From positions 1 through 53,109 of the forward strand of contig JBNKHG010000006.1 in assembly GCA_050290225.1 (NCBI GenBank): DNA of 53,109 nucleotides. Direction: 5' to 3'. Shown piece by piece: positions 44,043 to 52,844 of this stretch. The position numbers were made by a program, and so were the translations under genes. Position 1 is the stretch's first letter. The number at the start of each line of letters is the position of its first letter. Below the pieces are notes generated by a model. The model was given only the letters and a program-made list of their open reading frames with translations. It had not been told where the DNA came from and made no database searches. Origin of the DNA: JBNKHG01 sp050290225 (GTDB lineage Bacteria > Pseudomonadota > Gammaproteobacteria > Pseudomonadales > Cellvibrionaceae).

Positions 44043-44914
44043 CTCTATATTCTGTCTGTGGAAGGCAATTCTGGTGTTACTCAAGATTTCTCTTTGGATG
44101 CAAAAATTACTTCCATTTGCATCCCAGATGTATCCCAGATTATCTCCAGAAAGTGGGTCGTGGTAAAACCCAGCTCGATTGCGCTATGCGTATTCTTAGG
44201 TCGATCTGGAATTGGGCGCAGACCAAATACGACGATTCGGATATCTTTATCCGAAATCCGGTTAGCCGCGCAATGAAGCAGCTGGGTGTAAATATTAATC
44301 GTACCAATCGCTGTACTGGTCGGTTAGATGATGCTGATTTTAAGCCATATCTGAAGTCTGTCTTAAAACTTCGAGAGCATGATCATACATCCGCTTATCG
44401 TAATGGCCGTGATGCATTGTTATTCATGTTGTTTTCCGGTGTAAGACGAACTGGGACGATGACTGTCCGAATGAAGGGAATTGATCTCAATAGATTAGTG
44501 TTCAACATTATAAAAAAAGGGGGCGACCAAGTAGAGCTACCCCTAAATACGGTGACCGCAGCAATCGTTCGTAACCATCAAGATTATTTGCCTGAAGACA
44601 CTGAGTACTTGTTCCCTGGCATGGGAGGGCGAGGATATTACAGAGATACCAAGGCAGTCCGTGATATCGTTAAAAGCCAAACAGGTAAATCTGTTACCAA
44701 TCATGACCTCCGACGAACGTATAAATCTATTGGGACGGAACTAGACATTAATTCCGTACTTGTAGATGAGTTACTGAGTCACGCAAGGGAGGGTGTTGAT
44801 GCTCACTATATTCACCCGTCTATGACAAGGCTTCGAGATGCTAGTCAGAAAATTGCTGACTACATGATTAAACAAGCAGGGTTTGATTTGATCGACGAAC
44901 TTACGAGGAGCTAA
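44043..44914 (+). pseudogene. Tyrosine recombinase integrase, N-terminally truncated and frameshifted
   Basis: The last 265 codons encode an integrase core. It has a SAM-like helical segment (RILRSIWNWAQ), the first Arg in FSGVRRTGTMTVRMKGID, HDLRRTYKS with His and Arg, LLSHAREGVDAHYIHPS with His and the nucleophile Tyr region. The N-terminal 120-150 residues usual for element integrases are missing. At 44121-44142 an imperfect 11-bp tandem duplication (ATCCCAGATGT, ATCCCAGATTA) shifts the frame. Removing one copy would join CIPD to YLQK and extend the frame upstream to about 44043, where a stop occurs. It is adjacent to the tRNA fragment, as expected. Confidence 0.75.
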
Positions 44915-44935
44915 ACATGCCATCTGCGATGGCAG

Positions 44936-45199
44936 TCACTTTACTTCGGATGGAATCTCTGGCGTGGTAGTAGAACCTGGTCTGATGGCTTTATCGCTGG
45001 ACTGTTTTCGCTCCTCGATCCAGCGTTCAAGCTCAGCTAAATCCCAGGCCACCTTACGGCTCGTCAGAACGATGCGCCGTGGAAATTCTCCGCGTTTTTC
45101 CATGTCGTAAATGGCACGGTCTGAAAGTGGGATCATTGCCAACAATGTTTTTCGATTAATCAAGGTTGTTATTCTTTTACCGTTGTTTGTACTGATCAC
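44936..45199 (-). CDS. AlpA-type small regulator/excisionase
   Basis: The 87-residue protein contains the MerR-like helix-turn-helix of the AlpA family (LINRKTLLAMIPLSDRAIYD, then FPRRIVLTSRKVAWDLAEL and WIEER). These proteins activate or assist excision of P4-like and ICE-type elements. It starts at a GTG. Convergent with the integrase and upstream of the repressor gene on the same strand, it is in the usual position for element control. Confidence 0.88.
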   Translation of the reverse strand: MISTNNGKRITTLINRKTLLAMIPLSDRAIYDMEKRGEFPRRIVLTSRKVAWDLAELERWIEERKQSSDKAIRPGSTTTPEIPSEVK

Positions 45200-45244
45200 T
45201 AGTTTGTCCTCATTTGGTTGGGAGAATTATTTGACGACCAGCGT

Positions 45245-45922
45245 TTAGACAACTTCTCCCTTGAAGACAATAACCCCACAGATTGTGGCCTTCTCATTCA
45301 CTTCGATTATTCGATTGGGCCAGTTGGGGTTGAGGGCTTTCAAATACTGTTTCCCTTCCTCAAAGATCAACTGCTTGAAAGTCGCTTCATTTGAGTCATC
45401 AAGCCTTACGACCACGTATTTTCCGTGATCCGGCGAGACATCGGGATCGACAAAAATCAGGTCACCTTCGTGGAACTTGGGTTCCATGCTGGATCCACGT
45501 ACCCGCAGAACATAAGAATCCTGGCTGCATTTTACCGGGCAGGGTAACAATTCAGCGCCATAGGCCGGGGCAAAGCTTTCAGATATTTCGTACCAGTTCC
45601 CCGCTTGAACCCAGGAGATCAATGGGAGCAGGCTGTGTAGATCTGGGCCGTCGAAGGCATTGTTTTCTTCGTCAGGGCTTGCCCTGTCTGTGTGCGGCAT
45701 ATCCATCCATCCTTGGGGCTTTTTTGTGGCTTTTTCTAATTTTTCAGCCAAGTCGTCGCCGATCGCACGAGGAGTACCTTTCTTTGTGGGTAGTTGATTA
45801 CGAACCTGGCTCAGGTAACAGCTATTGGTTTTCGCCGCGCGCGCGAGCTTGGCGGCAGACCCCGCTTCGGTAATCAGAATTTCAAGATTGTGGAGCCGAA
45901 TCTGGTTAACTTTTCGCATCAT
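45245..45922 (-). CDS. CI/LexA-like repressor with S24 peptidase domain
   Basis: The protein has an N-terminal HTH (about 8-70, AKLARAAKTNSCYLSQVRNQ) and a C-terminal S24 autoprotease domain with the nucleophile in RGSSMEPKFHEGDLIFVD and the lysine in EATFKQLIF. This is the phage CI plan, in which RecA-triggered self-cleavage derepresses the element after DNA damage. Start codons ATG 45922 and 45919 overlap a 17-bp palindrome. It is divergent from the Cro-like gene. Confidence 0.9.
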   Translation of the reverse strand: MMRKVNQIRLHNLEILITEAGSAAKLARAAKTNSCYLSQVRNQLPTKKGTPRAIGDDLAEKLEKATKKPQGWMDMPHTDRASPDEENNAFDGPDLHSLLPLISWVQAGNWYEISESFAPAYGAELLPCPVKCSQDSYVLRVRGSSMEPKFHEGDLIFVDPDVSPDHGKYVVVRLDDSNEATFKQLIFEEGKQYLKALNPNWPNRIIEVNEKATICGVIVFKGEVV

Positions 45923-45960
45923 GCGAAACACTTTATCAGAATATTTAGCAGAGTGATAAA
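45912..45960. promoter_or_regulatory. Probable repressor operators
   Basis: TTTCGCATCATGCGAAA (45912-45928) is a perfect palindrome over the repressor start. TTTATCA (45932-45938) and TGATAAA (45954-45960) form a second inverted repeat beside it. Both lie between the divergent repressor and Cro-like genes, the expected operator region. Confidence 0.55.
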
Positions 45961-46018
45961 CATAAAGTGGGTGCTAGGTTAATGTTGAATGATTTGCATG
46001 GTGCTAATGTTTCTGCGC

Positions 46019-46318
46019 ATGGAGCTAAAGGACTTTCTCAAAGTGGCAACGAAGAGGGAACGCGCAGAAGTTGCCGTCGCCTGCAATGATTCTGTTTCCT
46101 ACTTGTATCAGATTGCCGGTAATCACCGCTACGCGAGACCGCTAATGGCGACTCAGATCGAGCGGTATACTCGCGCTATTGCAGGCTTATCAGATGGCCG
46201 GTTGAAACCCGTTCCACGGGCGACCATGGTTCGGCATCCAGAGATCTTTTATGGGGTCGAGGAGAAGGCTGAATCGCAAGGTGTGGGTGGGAATCATGAA
46301 TCTAAGCGCGCAGACTGA
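46019..46318 (+). CDS. Cro-like helix-turn-helix protein
   Basis: From the ATG at 46019 the protein has about 99 residues with a short HTH (LKDFLKVATKRERAEVAVAC, then SYLYQIAGNHRYARPLMATQ) like YdaS/Cro proteins of phages and ICEs. Earlier starts at 45989 and 46007 are possible. It is divergent from the CI-like repressor and probably antagonises it. Its stop lies directly before the frame of the ParB remnant. Confidence 0.7.
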   Translation: MELKDFLKVATKRERAEVAVACNDSVSYLYQIAGNHRYARPLMATQIERYTRAIAGLSDGRLKPVPRATMVRHPEIFYGVEEKAESQGVGGNHESKRAD

Positions 46319-47395
46319 TTCGGCGGCAGGCCGGGAAGCCCAAAGCCTGGTTACGGGCGATTCCGCTCTTCCGGCCAGCAAGCAGTGGGGTACGCAGTCG
46401 ATACCCTTTGGCCGGTAATGCCCAAGGCCCTGAGTGCCGGACTGGGCCGCCCTCCGATTGAAAAGATTCGCGCTCTGGCACGGGCCACTCGTGAGCTTTG
46501 GTGCCATCTGGGCCTTGGTGACGAGCACCTGTTTGATGAGGTCTTTGGTGAATTATGCCGCCGTCATGATTGCGCTGAATGGGACAATCAACTGCTGCGA
46601 ACCGCGCTGGAAAATGAGCTGGCTGTTGAGTCAGAACACAATCAACAGGTCATTCATCTGGCCGTGGAAGCCCAGCTAGTGGGCAAGCCTTTTGACCATC
46701 TCTTTAACACGGAGCTCGCTGAACATCAGGACAATGAAAATACCTCGACTGCAGATGAAGACAATGAGACTGATAAGGAGCTGCGGAAGAGTACCAAATC
46801 GGAAAAATCATCGAAGGGGGCGGGTGAAAAAAAGCCTGATTACGGCAACGTCGAAGAAATCATATTGCCAGAGCCTCCATTAGCTGAGGCGTCAGATGAT
46901 AAGCCTGATTTGCAGTCATTAAGGCACCGGCTTTGGGAGTCTGCCAGCGAGATTGCTCATCATCATGGATTGGGCGACTGCGTCCTATCCCTGCCCGAAC
47001 AGGGGCTCGGATTTTTGTTATGTGATGTGCCCCCACAGGATTTCAACGATACCCTGGACCCGGATATGTTGGGCTTGGTATCTACCCTTTGGTGGCAACT
47101 GGCGGCCTGTTCCGAAATCACTGTGGCACCAGTCGATCGTCTCCTACCGTTTTTAGACGATACGTCCATTCTTCATCAGGCGCTGGCATCGCAAGATGCA
47201 GGACTGCATTTTGAGAGTGTCTGGACTCTGGATCCCGGACATTTGGGCAGCCAACTGTGGCAACAGCTTAACCCGCCTGATTGGCAGCTACTGCTGCAGA
47301 TGATAGAGACCTACCGAGCGATCAAGCGGTACGCTCACGACACCGGTATTGAGTTGTGGCTTCCTCAAGAGGAGGTTGCTGATGTCGTCGAGTAA
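46319..47395 (+). pseudogene. PFGI-1-type ParB-family protein, N-terminal half missing
   Basis: The frame opens after the Cro-like stop and the first start codon is GTG 46385, giving 336 residues. DTLWPVMPKALSAGLGRPP followed by IEKIRALARATRELW corresponds to the middle of PFGI-1-class ParB proteins. The C-terminal LVSTLWWQLAACSE and ESVWTLDPGHLGSQLW also fit that family. The ParB nuclease/Srx domain and DNA-binding HTH are absent. A 40-codon frame starting at ATG 46296 (MNLSAQTDSAAG...) in another phase overlaps the beginning and may be the old N-terminus before a deletion. A charged low-complexity stretch (about 115-165) lies in the middle. It overlaps the next start. Confidence 0.6.
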
Positions 47396-48155
47396 AGAGG
47401 CCGATCTCACAACAGCGGTATTGTTATATGCGATGCGCTGCCTTGCTGAGGGTGATCAGCAGGCTCTCAGAGCGATGAATTTCGGACCCAAGGAGCTGGA
47501 AGCGCTGAAGGGTATGAATCTATCCGATTTATACCGCGCTGATGCTTTGCGCGTACGCTGCCTGAAAATCGGTCTCGACCGAGCGGTTTTCTGGCCCATG
47601 CTCGAACACTTGCAGCGTCAACGTGAGTCCGAAGATCTTCAGCGAGCAATGATTGTTGCCGATGCACCATTGGAGATGATGCAGCAACTATTTGGTCTCA
47701 GCTCGCGTGAATACACTCGATGGCGGCGCTTACTGACGTTAGCTCCTTCGGTGGGGAGACCTTCCGATCAATCGCTCATATATCCACCTCGTCTGTCGGA
47801 TAACCAGAAAATTCTGGCAGACCGCTATCTTGCTTTGGTGGCTCCAGAAGAACGCCAACTGTTGCTAGATGAGCTCCAGGGCCGACTGGAGTCGGAGCAA
47901 AAAGGGATGAAACCTGTTTACGATGAACTTCGCTTCTTGCACTCCCTGTGCAAGGCAGCACAACAGGGTGAGTTTGTACCGAACCTGGGGATCAAGGTGG
48001 TCGAGGCCCGTCAGTCGAGAAAACAAGCGGCAGAACCTGCTCAGAGTGATGCACAAAAAGAAAAAACGGCTGAAGAGCGGGAACGCTCAAGAGCTTATGG
48101 TCTGGATCAACTGGCGAAGCTCCGTGAATCGCTTGGATTCGAAGACAAAAGCTAG
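47382..48155 (+). CDS. DUF2857-type ICE protein
   Basis: The ATG has GGAGG 6 bases upstream, and the start overlaps the ParB remnant. The 257-residue protein has the pattern LTTAVLLYAMRCLAEGDQQA, then KELEALKGMNLSDLYR and MQQLFGLSSREYTRWRRLL, typical of the DUF2857 proteins that sit beside ParB in PFGI-1/SPI-7 elements; the last element looks like an HTH. Its molecular role is unknown. The C-terminus is rich in Lys and Glu. Confidence 0.8.
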   Translation: MSSSKEADLTTAVLLYAMRCLAEGDQQALRAMNFGPKELEALKGMNLSDLYRADALRVRCLKIGLDRAVFWPMLEHLQRQRESEDLQRAMIVADAPLEMMQQLFGLSSREYTRWRRLLTLAPSVGRPSDQSLIYPPRLSDNQKILADRYLALVAPEERQLLLDELQGRLESEQKGMKPVYDELRFLHSLCKAAQQGEFVPNLGIKVVEARQSRKQAAEPAQSDAQKEKTAEERERSRAYGLDQLAKLRESLGFEDKS

Positions 48156-48179
48156 TTTGACTTAATTCCATTTCTTGGT

Positions 48180-48194
48180 GGTTCCACTGGAACC
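48180..48194. repeat. Short inverted repeat after DUF2857 gene
   Basis: GGTTCC ACT GGAACC, with one further pair outside it (T48179/A48195), lies 25 bp after the stop. It may be a weak terminator stem or a binding site; no T-run follows. Confidence 0.35.
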
Positions 48195-48294
48195 AGTCAT
48201 TGACCATCATCTAAAAAGCGAGGCAATCAGCGGCTGGATATACCGTGGAGTCGTAAGGGGATTCATGGATTCATAGCGGGTACAGAAAACCACT

Positions 48295-49059
48295 ATGGGA
48301 ATCCCAGATATGAACTCAGACAACCTCTCGGTCCAGGACGCTTCAGTTGTTGAACACAGTGAATCCAGCATCGGCGCACTGCAAGGCGAAGTTTGGTTAA
48401 CGGTGCAGACCTATCAGGCACAAAGCTTAATACGAGGTCGCCGGAGTTCGGAGGGCAAATCCGCCATTGTCGGATTGAACGGTTTTGCTGATCGACTTAG
48501 GAGTTTATGGCAGGCCGTGCGTTTCGATGATCCTTACGCCGATTGGTGGTTGATCAAAGTTGAAGAGGCTATCGCTGCCAGTCGATCACAGCTGCAACAA
48601 GTCCAGGAACAGTTGGAAGCGTTGCCACCTCTGCATAACGGCATCGAATTTGCCATCGCGAAGTCCAGTCATCCGCAACGTGTTTCGTTGCAGTTTGCCA
48701 ATCCCTACGCTTTTCGTGCTGCACAGATGCTGGCGGAATTCGACCAGATGCTGTGTGCAGTCATGACCTTTCGCCACCTGGGCGTTGATCTTCCCGCTAC
48801 GCTCGAGGAGCAGGTGAATGCCAGTGGCCGATGGGTGCGTCGTGTTTTCGCCATACCGCAGGGGTACCACAGTCTGGGTGTTTGCCGTGATGACCTGCGC
48901 CAACACACCGCTCGTGCAGAAAAAGCCCGAGATCAGATGGGCGAACTTCCACAAGACATCCTGAGCGGGGAGAGGCTCCCATCGCTCCGTCCAGTTGTTT
49001 TTCAAGGCAGTGACTACGAGTCCGAAGATTACCCAGGCATGGGTGAGTTGAGTGACTGA
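48295..49059 (+). CDS. Integrating conjugative element protein, PFL_4669 family
   Basis: The 254-residue protein has the family opening IGALQGEVWLTVQTYQAQSL followed by IRGRRSSEGK and the central FANPYAFRAAQMLAEFDQML. These match the PFL_4669/TIGR03761 proteins of PFGI-1-type elements. The role is unknown but the gene is constant in their replication block. Two in-frame ATGs (48295 and 48310) are possible. Its stop overlaps the next start (TGATGG). Confidence 0.82.
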   Translation: MGIPDMNSDNLSVQDASVVEHSESSIGALQGEVWLTVQTYQAQSLIRGRRSSEGKSAIVGLNGFADRLRSLWQAVRFDDPYADWWLIKVEEAIAASRSQLQQVQEQLEALPPLHNGIEFAIAKSSHPQRVSLQFANPYAFRAAQMLAEFDQMLCAVMTFRHLGVDLPATLEEQVNASGRWVRRVFAIPQGYHSLGVCRDDLRQHTARAEKARDQMGELPQDILSGERLPSLRPVVFQGSDYESEDYPGMGELSD

Positions 49060-49316
49060 TGGGCACTCGGCAGAGCATCACCCTTGATCTGGATATGCGC
49101 ATGCCATTGGAGGCACTGATCCTTCATCGATTACAACGATTGCCGGTATGCCGCCATGAAGAATGGGTTAGGCAGCTGGTGTTAGCGGGTTTCCGCAATG
49201 AGTGTCAGGCCATGAAGGCTGACACTATTCCACGATCACTCAGGAGTGTGGGCGATCATATGAACCTCCCTTCAACACCACACCCTGATCAATCGAGCCA
49301 GTCTCTCATGATGTAA
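49059..49316 (+). CDS. StbB/ParR-like partition adaptor
   Basis: The 85-residue protein begins SITLDLDMRMPLEALILHRL and LPVCRHEEWVRQLVLAGFRN, as in small adaptor proteins that accompany ParM/StbA actin-like filaments. The remaining 40 residues look less conserved and may have been altered at the junction with the following ParM remnant. It overlaps the previous gene by one base. Confidence 0.6.
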   Translation: MGTRQSITLDLDMRMPLEALILHRLQRLPVCRHEEWVRQLVLAGFRNECQAMKADTIPRSLRSVGDHMNLPSTPHPDQSSQSLMM

Positions 49317-49882
49317 TACCCGAAGCACTGGCGGCCTGGTATGACCATGTCATTACCATAGAGGACGACGGTGTCACCCTGGATGCTGATCGTTTGAATG
49401 CACCCGTCGCCATTATCGATATCGGCGGCCGCACCACCGACTATGTGGTGGTTCAGGATCAGGGCATCGTGCACGGTTCATCGGGTTCTCTGAATCGCGG
49501 CATGTTGAATGTGAAGATCCGTGTCGCTAACCAGATACAAACCCAGTTCGATATTAACGAGCTGGGTGAACAGAGTATTGCTAGAGCTGTTGAAACTGGA
49601 TGTCTACGTTTGCATGGCAAAGACCACGATGTCTCTACGATGGTGGCGGAGGCCAAGCGAGAGTTGGTCGAGCGTCTATACGCAGAGACACGCCGCAAAC
49701 TGGGATTGGGTGCTGAGCTTGACCGCGTCCTGTTTGTGGGTGGCGGCAGTGCGGCATTGGCCTCCGATATTGCTGACTGGTTTCCGAATCAAACCATCGC
49801 CGATCACGCAGCCTTCGCCAATGCGCGGGGTATGCTCAAGTATCTGCAATTTGTCTGTGATGACACAGCGACACAGGAATAA
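49289..49882 (+). pseudogene. ParM/StbA actin-like protein, N-terminal half missing
   Basis: An open frame from 49289 gives IEPVSHDVIPEALAAWYDHV and continues to APVAIIDIGGRTTDYVVVQD, the phosphate-2 motif of actin-like ATPases, and to FVGGGSAALA, the adenosine motif. About 150 residues with the first phosphate motif are missing, and there is no ribosome site for the frame (the first ATG is 49394). ParM of related elements polymerises to segregate DNA; this remnant cannot. The 5' end runs into the end of the StbB-like gene, consistent with a deletion there. Confidence 0.75.
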
Positions 49883-50077
49883 TGGCTTTGTACGTGGCCA
49901 CTGCGGTCTCAGTGGCAAAGAAGATGTCATCGGATTGTGTAATCGACATCGCGGATTCACCGTCAATCCAGCATCAGGGTCTTCCCTGATTTTACTCACC
50001 CTGCCGGGAAATCGTCTTCCCGTCAGGGAATCACATTGTCCGGCATTTTTATATCTAATGTTCAAGGAGAATGTGTG

Positions 50078-50476
50078 ATGACTAATAGACAAACTAACCC
50101 TGAAAAACCGAAGTATTTCGATCTTGATATCAACGGCATTGGTTACCTCAATCGAGCCCGTGAAGTGACACCAGAGAACGGTATTCCCTTTCTCAGTGTC
50201 ACCATCGCGGCGCTTCGAGGGCCTGCTGACAATGTCCAGCATACCCATTTCGATTGTGTGGTATCGGGCGAAGAAGCGAAGGACCTGGTTCGCCAGCTGA
50301 TGCCTGCCGTGTTTTTTCATAATCATCCCAGTGGTGTCGCTGAGCCCAGTCATGCGGATGAGGCGATTACCAAGCGTTTGAAAGATGCGCTGGCGCTCGT
50401 GGATATTCGCGTGCTGGATCACTTTATCGTGACGGCGGGTGAATCTGTGTCGATTGCTGAACGTGGATTGCTCTAA
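50078..50476 (+). CDS. DUF3577::RadC chimeric protein
   Basis: Residues 1-75 (KYFDLDINGIGYLNRAREVT, FDCVVSGEEAKDLVRQLMPA) match the N-terminus of DUF3577/STY4534-type ICE replication proteins. Immediately after, VFFHNHPSGVAEPSHADEAI and DIRVLDHFIV are the C-terminal JAB/MPN domain of RadC-like proteins, including the HxHx7S-type metal motif (HNHPSG...). The two families normally are separate neighbouring genes, so a deletion has fused them in frame near residue 76. The ATG at 50078 with AAGGAGA upstream fits the DUF3577 start. Any function of the fusion is unknown. Confidence 0.7.
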   Translation: MTNRQTNPEKPKYFDLDINGIGYLNRAREVTPENGIPFLSVTIAALRGPADNVQHTHFDCVVSGEEAKDLVRQLMPAVFFHNHPSGVAEPSHADEAITKRLKDALALVDIRVLDHFIVTAGESVSIAERGLL

Positions 50477-50568
50477 AGCAATTTACTTAACCCATTGGGG
50501 AGTCTCTTCTTCCCGATGGGGAAGAGGTACTCCCTGAGATATTTACTTTACTCCCTGGGAGAAACCTT

Positions 50569-50994
50569 ATGAAAAATGCAGAGAATACATCGTTGGAATC
50601 GGTCTTTGGCCCCGTTGTGGCAAGTTACACCCGTGCCCAGGCAATCGAAGATGGTGTTCTGATTGATGTCGGAAGCATGGCAAAGGAGGCCGGATTTAAA
50701 TGGTCGGTGGCACTTACCCATGCGGCCTGGTGTGATTGCGTTGCCTGGACGGAGCGAAATAACCGTTTTCAGGTGCATCAGGATGAGTCCGGTCGTTTGT
50801 GGGATGTGCTGTTCATGGCGTTTTACGCTATCCGCACGAGCAAGGCCGCTGGCGATCGACTGCAATTCTCGCTCTATCGGGTGCCCAAAGACGGGCATTC
50901 GGTGGAGGCAGGGGAAGTGACGTTGAAGCTGATCGTCGGTCCTGGCGATTCTGGTGAGCCGGTTGTCACCATTATGCTACCCAACGAGGATTAA
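50569..50994 (+). CDS. DUF6573-like ICE/plasmid protein
   Basis: The 141-residue protein begins ESVFGPVVASYTRAQAIEDG and continues VLIDVGSMAKEAGFKWSVAL, then LWDVLFMAFYAIR. This is a pattern I associate with small DUF6573 proteins of plasmids and ICEs. The role is unknown. It starts at an ATG with GGGAGA upstream. The 92-bp gap before it has a hairpin (CTTCCC/GGGAAG, 50510-50525). Confidence 0.72.
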   Translation: MKNAENTSLESVFGPVVASYTRAQAIEDGVLIDVGSMAKEAGFKWSVALTHAAWCDCVAWTERNNRFQVHQDESGRLWDVLFMAFYAIRTSKAAGDRLQFSLYRVPKDGHSVEAGEVTLKLIVGPGDSGEPVVTIMLPNED

Positions 50995-51053
50995 TACCGC
51001 CGACAATTATCGGCTCCTTGCCCTGGCCACTTGGGATAAAGTGGCATCTCCTT

Positions 51054-52304
51054 CTATTCGTTGATCGTGCGCTGACATTGTTTGGTTACAATCTGTTCGA
51101 TCCGTTGCAGTGCCGCATACTCGCCATAAAGATTTTCAAAAATTTCCCTTACTGGCTGCAGGTTCTCCAACAGCCCGTTAGCAATATCCAGGACTTGATC
51201 CCGGAGGAACTGAGGACGTAATCCACACTGGTTTGCCAGTGTGTCCCAATGCTTCAGGCTTACAACCCCCGGATTTCTTTCATCGCCAACGGAAAAAGCC
51301 AGATGGTAATCAATACGTTCTATGGCGCGGGTGCAAACCAAGTCATAAAAAGGCGCTAACCGGATTTCACCATTGACCTGATGCAGTAGAGAAAGGTTTT
51401 TGGCATGGCCATCTGAGTTGCCTGCCAGGACGTTGAAGGCTTGCCAGCGAAGCAAATGCTGAACATCGTTTGCAGGGTCGGTGGAGACTTCCTGAACCAG
51501 CCGATAACAATCGGCAAATGTCGGACCACCATCTTCCTGATATTTGCGCTCGTGCCCGAAGCCCAGCGCCTGACAAAAATCTTCCTGATGCAACCTCGCA
51601 ATCTGGCCGTTTTCAAGCGGATGTCGATCATAGCGTTCAATCAACGCATAGTGTGTGTCGGCTATTGAGCGCAGCTGAATATCCACCACTGGCAGGCCGA
51701 TGGCTTCCGCCAGCAGGGTGGTAAAAGTCTCGTAGGCAGGTAGATGACGATAATCGGACAATTCGAATTTCAGGATGTGGCTGGAGGGAGACTCCTTCTT
51801 GGGTAGCCAGTAATCGTCGTCTTTCAACAGAACAGGGCATTTGTCCTGGGCTCCGGCTAAGGACAGCCGGGGGCGTTCATTGGCAGTCCAGGTGTACACC
51901 TGACCTCGGCGGGCAACAAGGTTGGCGAGTTCTTCTTCCGATACTTTGTGGTACTCGTGCTCCGTTGGCGGTCGATGCTCTGCTTGCAATATGGAAAGCG
52001 CGCCCGCGCATTCGCCACCGATGGCGCGAAGCAGATCAAAGTCGGTATTGGCAATTTTGAGGTCGCGAACTATCTGATCGCGAACGCCGCCTTCTGGCAG
52101 TAGGTTGGCGAAAAAACGATGAGCAAAACCTTCTTCAGGTGCAAAATCTTCCTCGCGCAAAGGCAGGGCGTGGGAAACGGCAAATTCACCTTGCGCCAAC
52201 CATTCCTCTTCGTAACGGAAACCGATCAGCCCCTGGGTGTTTCGCCACAGGTAGCCGACGAGTCGTTGATCGCTCCAGACTTTGAGGCCATCGGGGTCAA
52301 GCAT
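51054..52304 (-). CDS. hipA: HipA-type serine/threonine kinase toxin
   Basis: The 416-residue protein has the HipA N-terminal subdomain (LLPEGGVRDQIV) and the kinase core with RLSLAGAQDKCP near 150, HILKFE, VLAGNSDGHAKN near 310 (catalytic Asp and Asn) and LAPFYDLVCTRA. HipA phosphorylates glutamyl-tRNA synthetase in E. coli and causes growth arrest. The ATG at 52304 has GGAGG 6 bases upstream; an ATG at 52316 lies earlier. It overlaps the end of the antitoxin gene, so the two are translationally coupled. Confidence 0.92.
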   Translation of the reverse strand: MLDPDGLKVWSDQRLVGYLWRNTQGLIGFRYEEEWLAQGEFAVSHALPLREEDFAPEEGFAHRFFANLLPEGGVRDQIVRDLKIANTDFDLLRAIGGECAGALSILQAEHRPPTEHEYHKVSEEELANLVARRGQVYTWTANERPRLSLAGAQDKCPVLLKDDDYWLPKKESPSSHILKFELSDYRHLPAYETFTTLLAEAIGLPVVDIQLRSIADTHYALIERYDRHPLENGQIARLHQEDFCQALGFGHERKYQEDGGPTFADCYRLVQEVSTDPANDVQHLLRWQAFNVLAGNSDGHAKNLSLLHQVNGEIRLAPFYDLVCTRAIERIDYHLAFSVGDERNPGVVSLKHWDTLANQCGLRPQFLRDQVLDIANGLLENLQPVREIFENLYGEYAALQRIEQIVTKQCQRTINE

Positions 52305-52581
52305 GGTGTCCTCCATCCTGTTTTGATGGCGGTCTGGATGGCTTTCCCCCGCGGGGCTGAACCACTACCTCCAGTCCCAATGTGCGTAGTGCTTGCAATA
52401 CTTTACCGAGCTCAGCGGTTTCCTTACCGCGCTCAAATTCAGATAGAAAGCGAGTGCTTAGGTTGCCCAGGCCCGAAATTGTTTCCAGCGTCAGCTTCCG
52501 TTGTTTTCGGTGAGCACGCACAAGCTTGCCGAGATCTTCAGCCGATCGAACCGGACCGTATTGCACCTGATCGTTGCTCAT
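52297..52581 (-). CDS. hipB: HipB-type antitoxin
   Basis: The 94-residue protein has an Xre-family helix-turn-helix (about 12-70, LGKLVRAHRKQRKLTLETIS, LGNLSTRFLSEFERGKETAE). It should bind HipA and repress the pair. The C-terminal tail is basic and rich in Gly and Pro. The operator-like palindromes just upstream support self-repression. Confidence 0.9.
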   Translation of the reverse strand: MSNDQVQYGPVRSAEDLGKLVRAHRKQRKLTLETISGLGNLSTRFLSEFERGKETAELGKVLQALRTLGLEVVVQPRGGKPSRPPSKQDGGHHA

Positions 52582-52599
52582 ATTTCACCTACTAAAAAT

Positions 52600-52711
52600 T
52601 ACCGTACGGTAAAAAATAGCACGCAAATGATGTTAGAGCAACAAAAATGTACCGTACGTAATAATTTAGCGCATATTTACCTTTTAGGTGATCTATTTGT
52701 CACGTACGATA
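52600..52711. promoter_or_regulatory. HipB operator cluster
   Basis: TACCGTACGGTA (52600-52611) is a perfect palindrome 19 bp upstream of hipB. TACCGTACGTA (52650-52660) and TCACGTACGATA (52700-52711) are diverged copies at about 50-bp spacing, on the same face if the helix repeat is 10 bp. Confidence 0.65.
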
Positions 52712-52808
52712 AAAATGATGATGTTCAAAAACAGCGTTCCACGCACGTTCCATGAATCGAGTTAGCCCGTAAACGCCAAAATTTGCGTGAAGGCCTTTTT
52801 TGGGTGCA

Positions 52809-52828
52809 TACTGTACATAAACACAGTA
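52809..52828. promoter_or_regulatory. LexA (SOS) box
   Basis: TACTGTACATAAACACAGTA contains CTGT-N8-ACAG and matches the LexA consensus TACTGTATATATATACAGTA at all but a few inner positions. It lies 17 bp before the IS91-like transposase start. Confidence 0.7.
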
Positions 52829-52844
52829 TGCAAAGGAATGCCTC

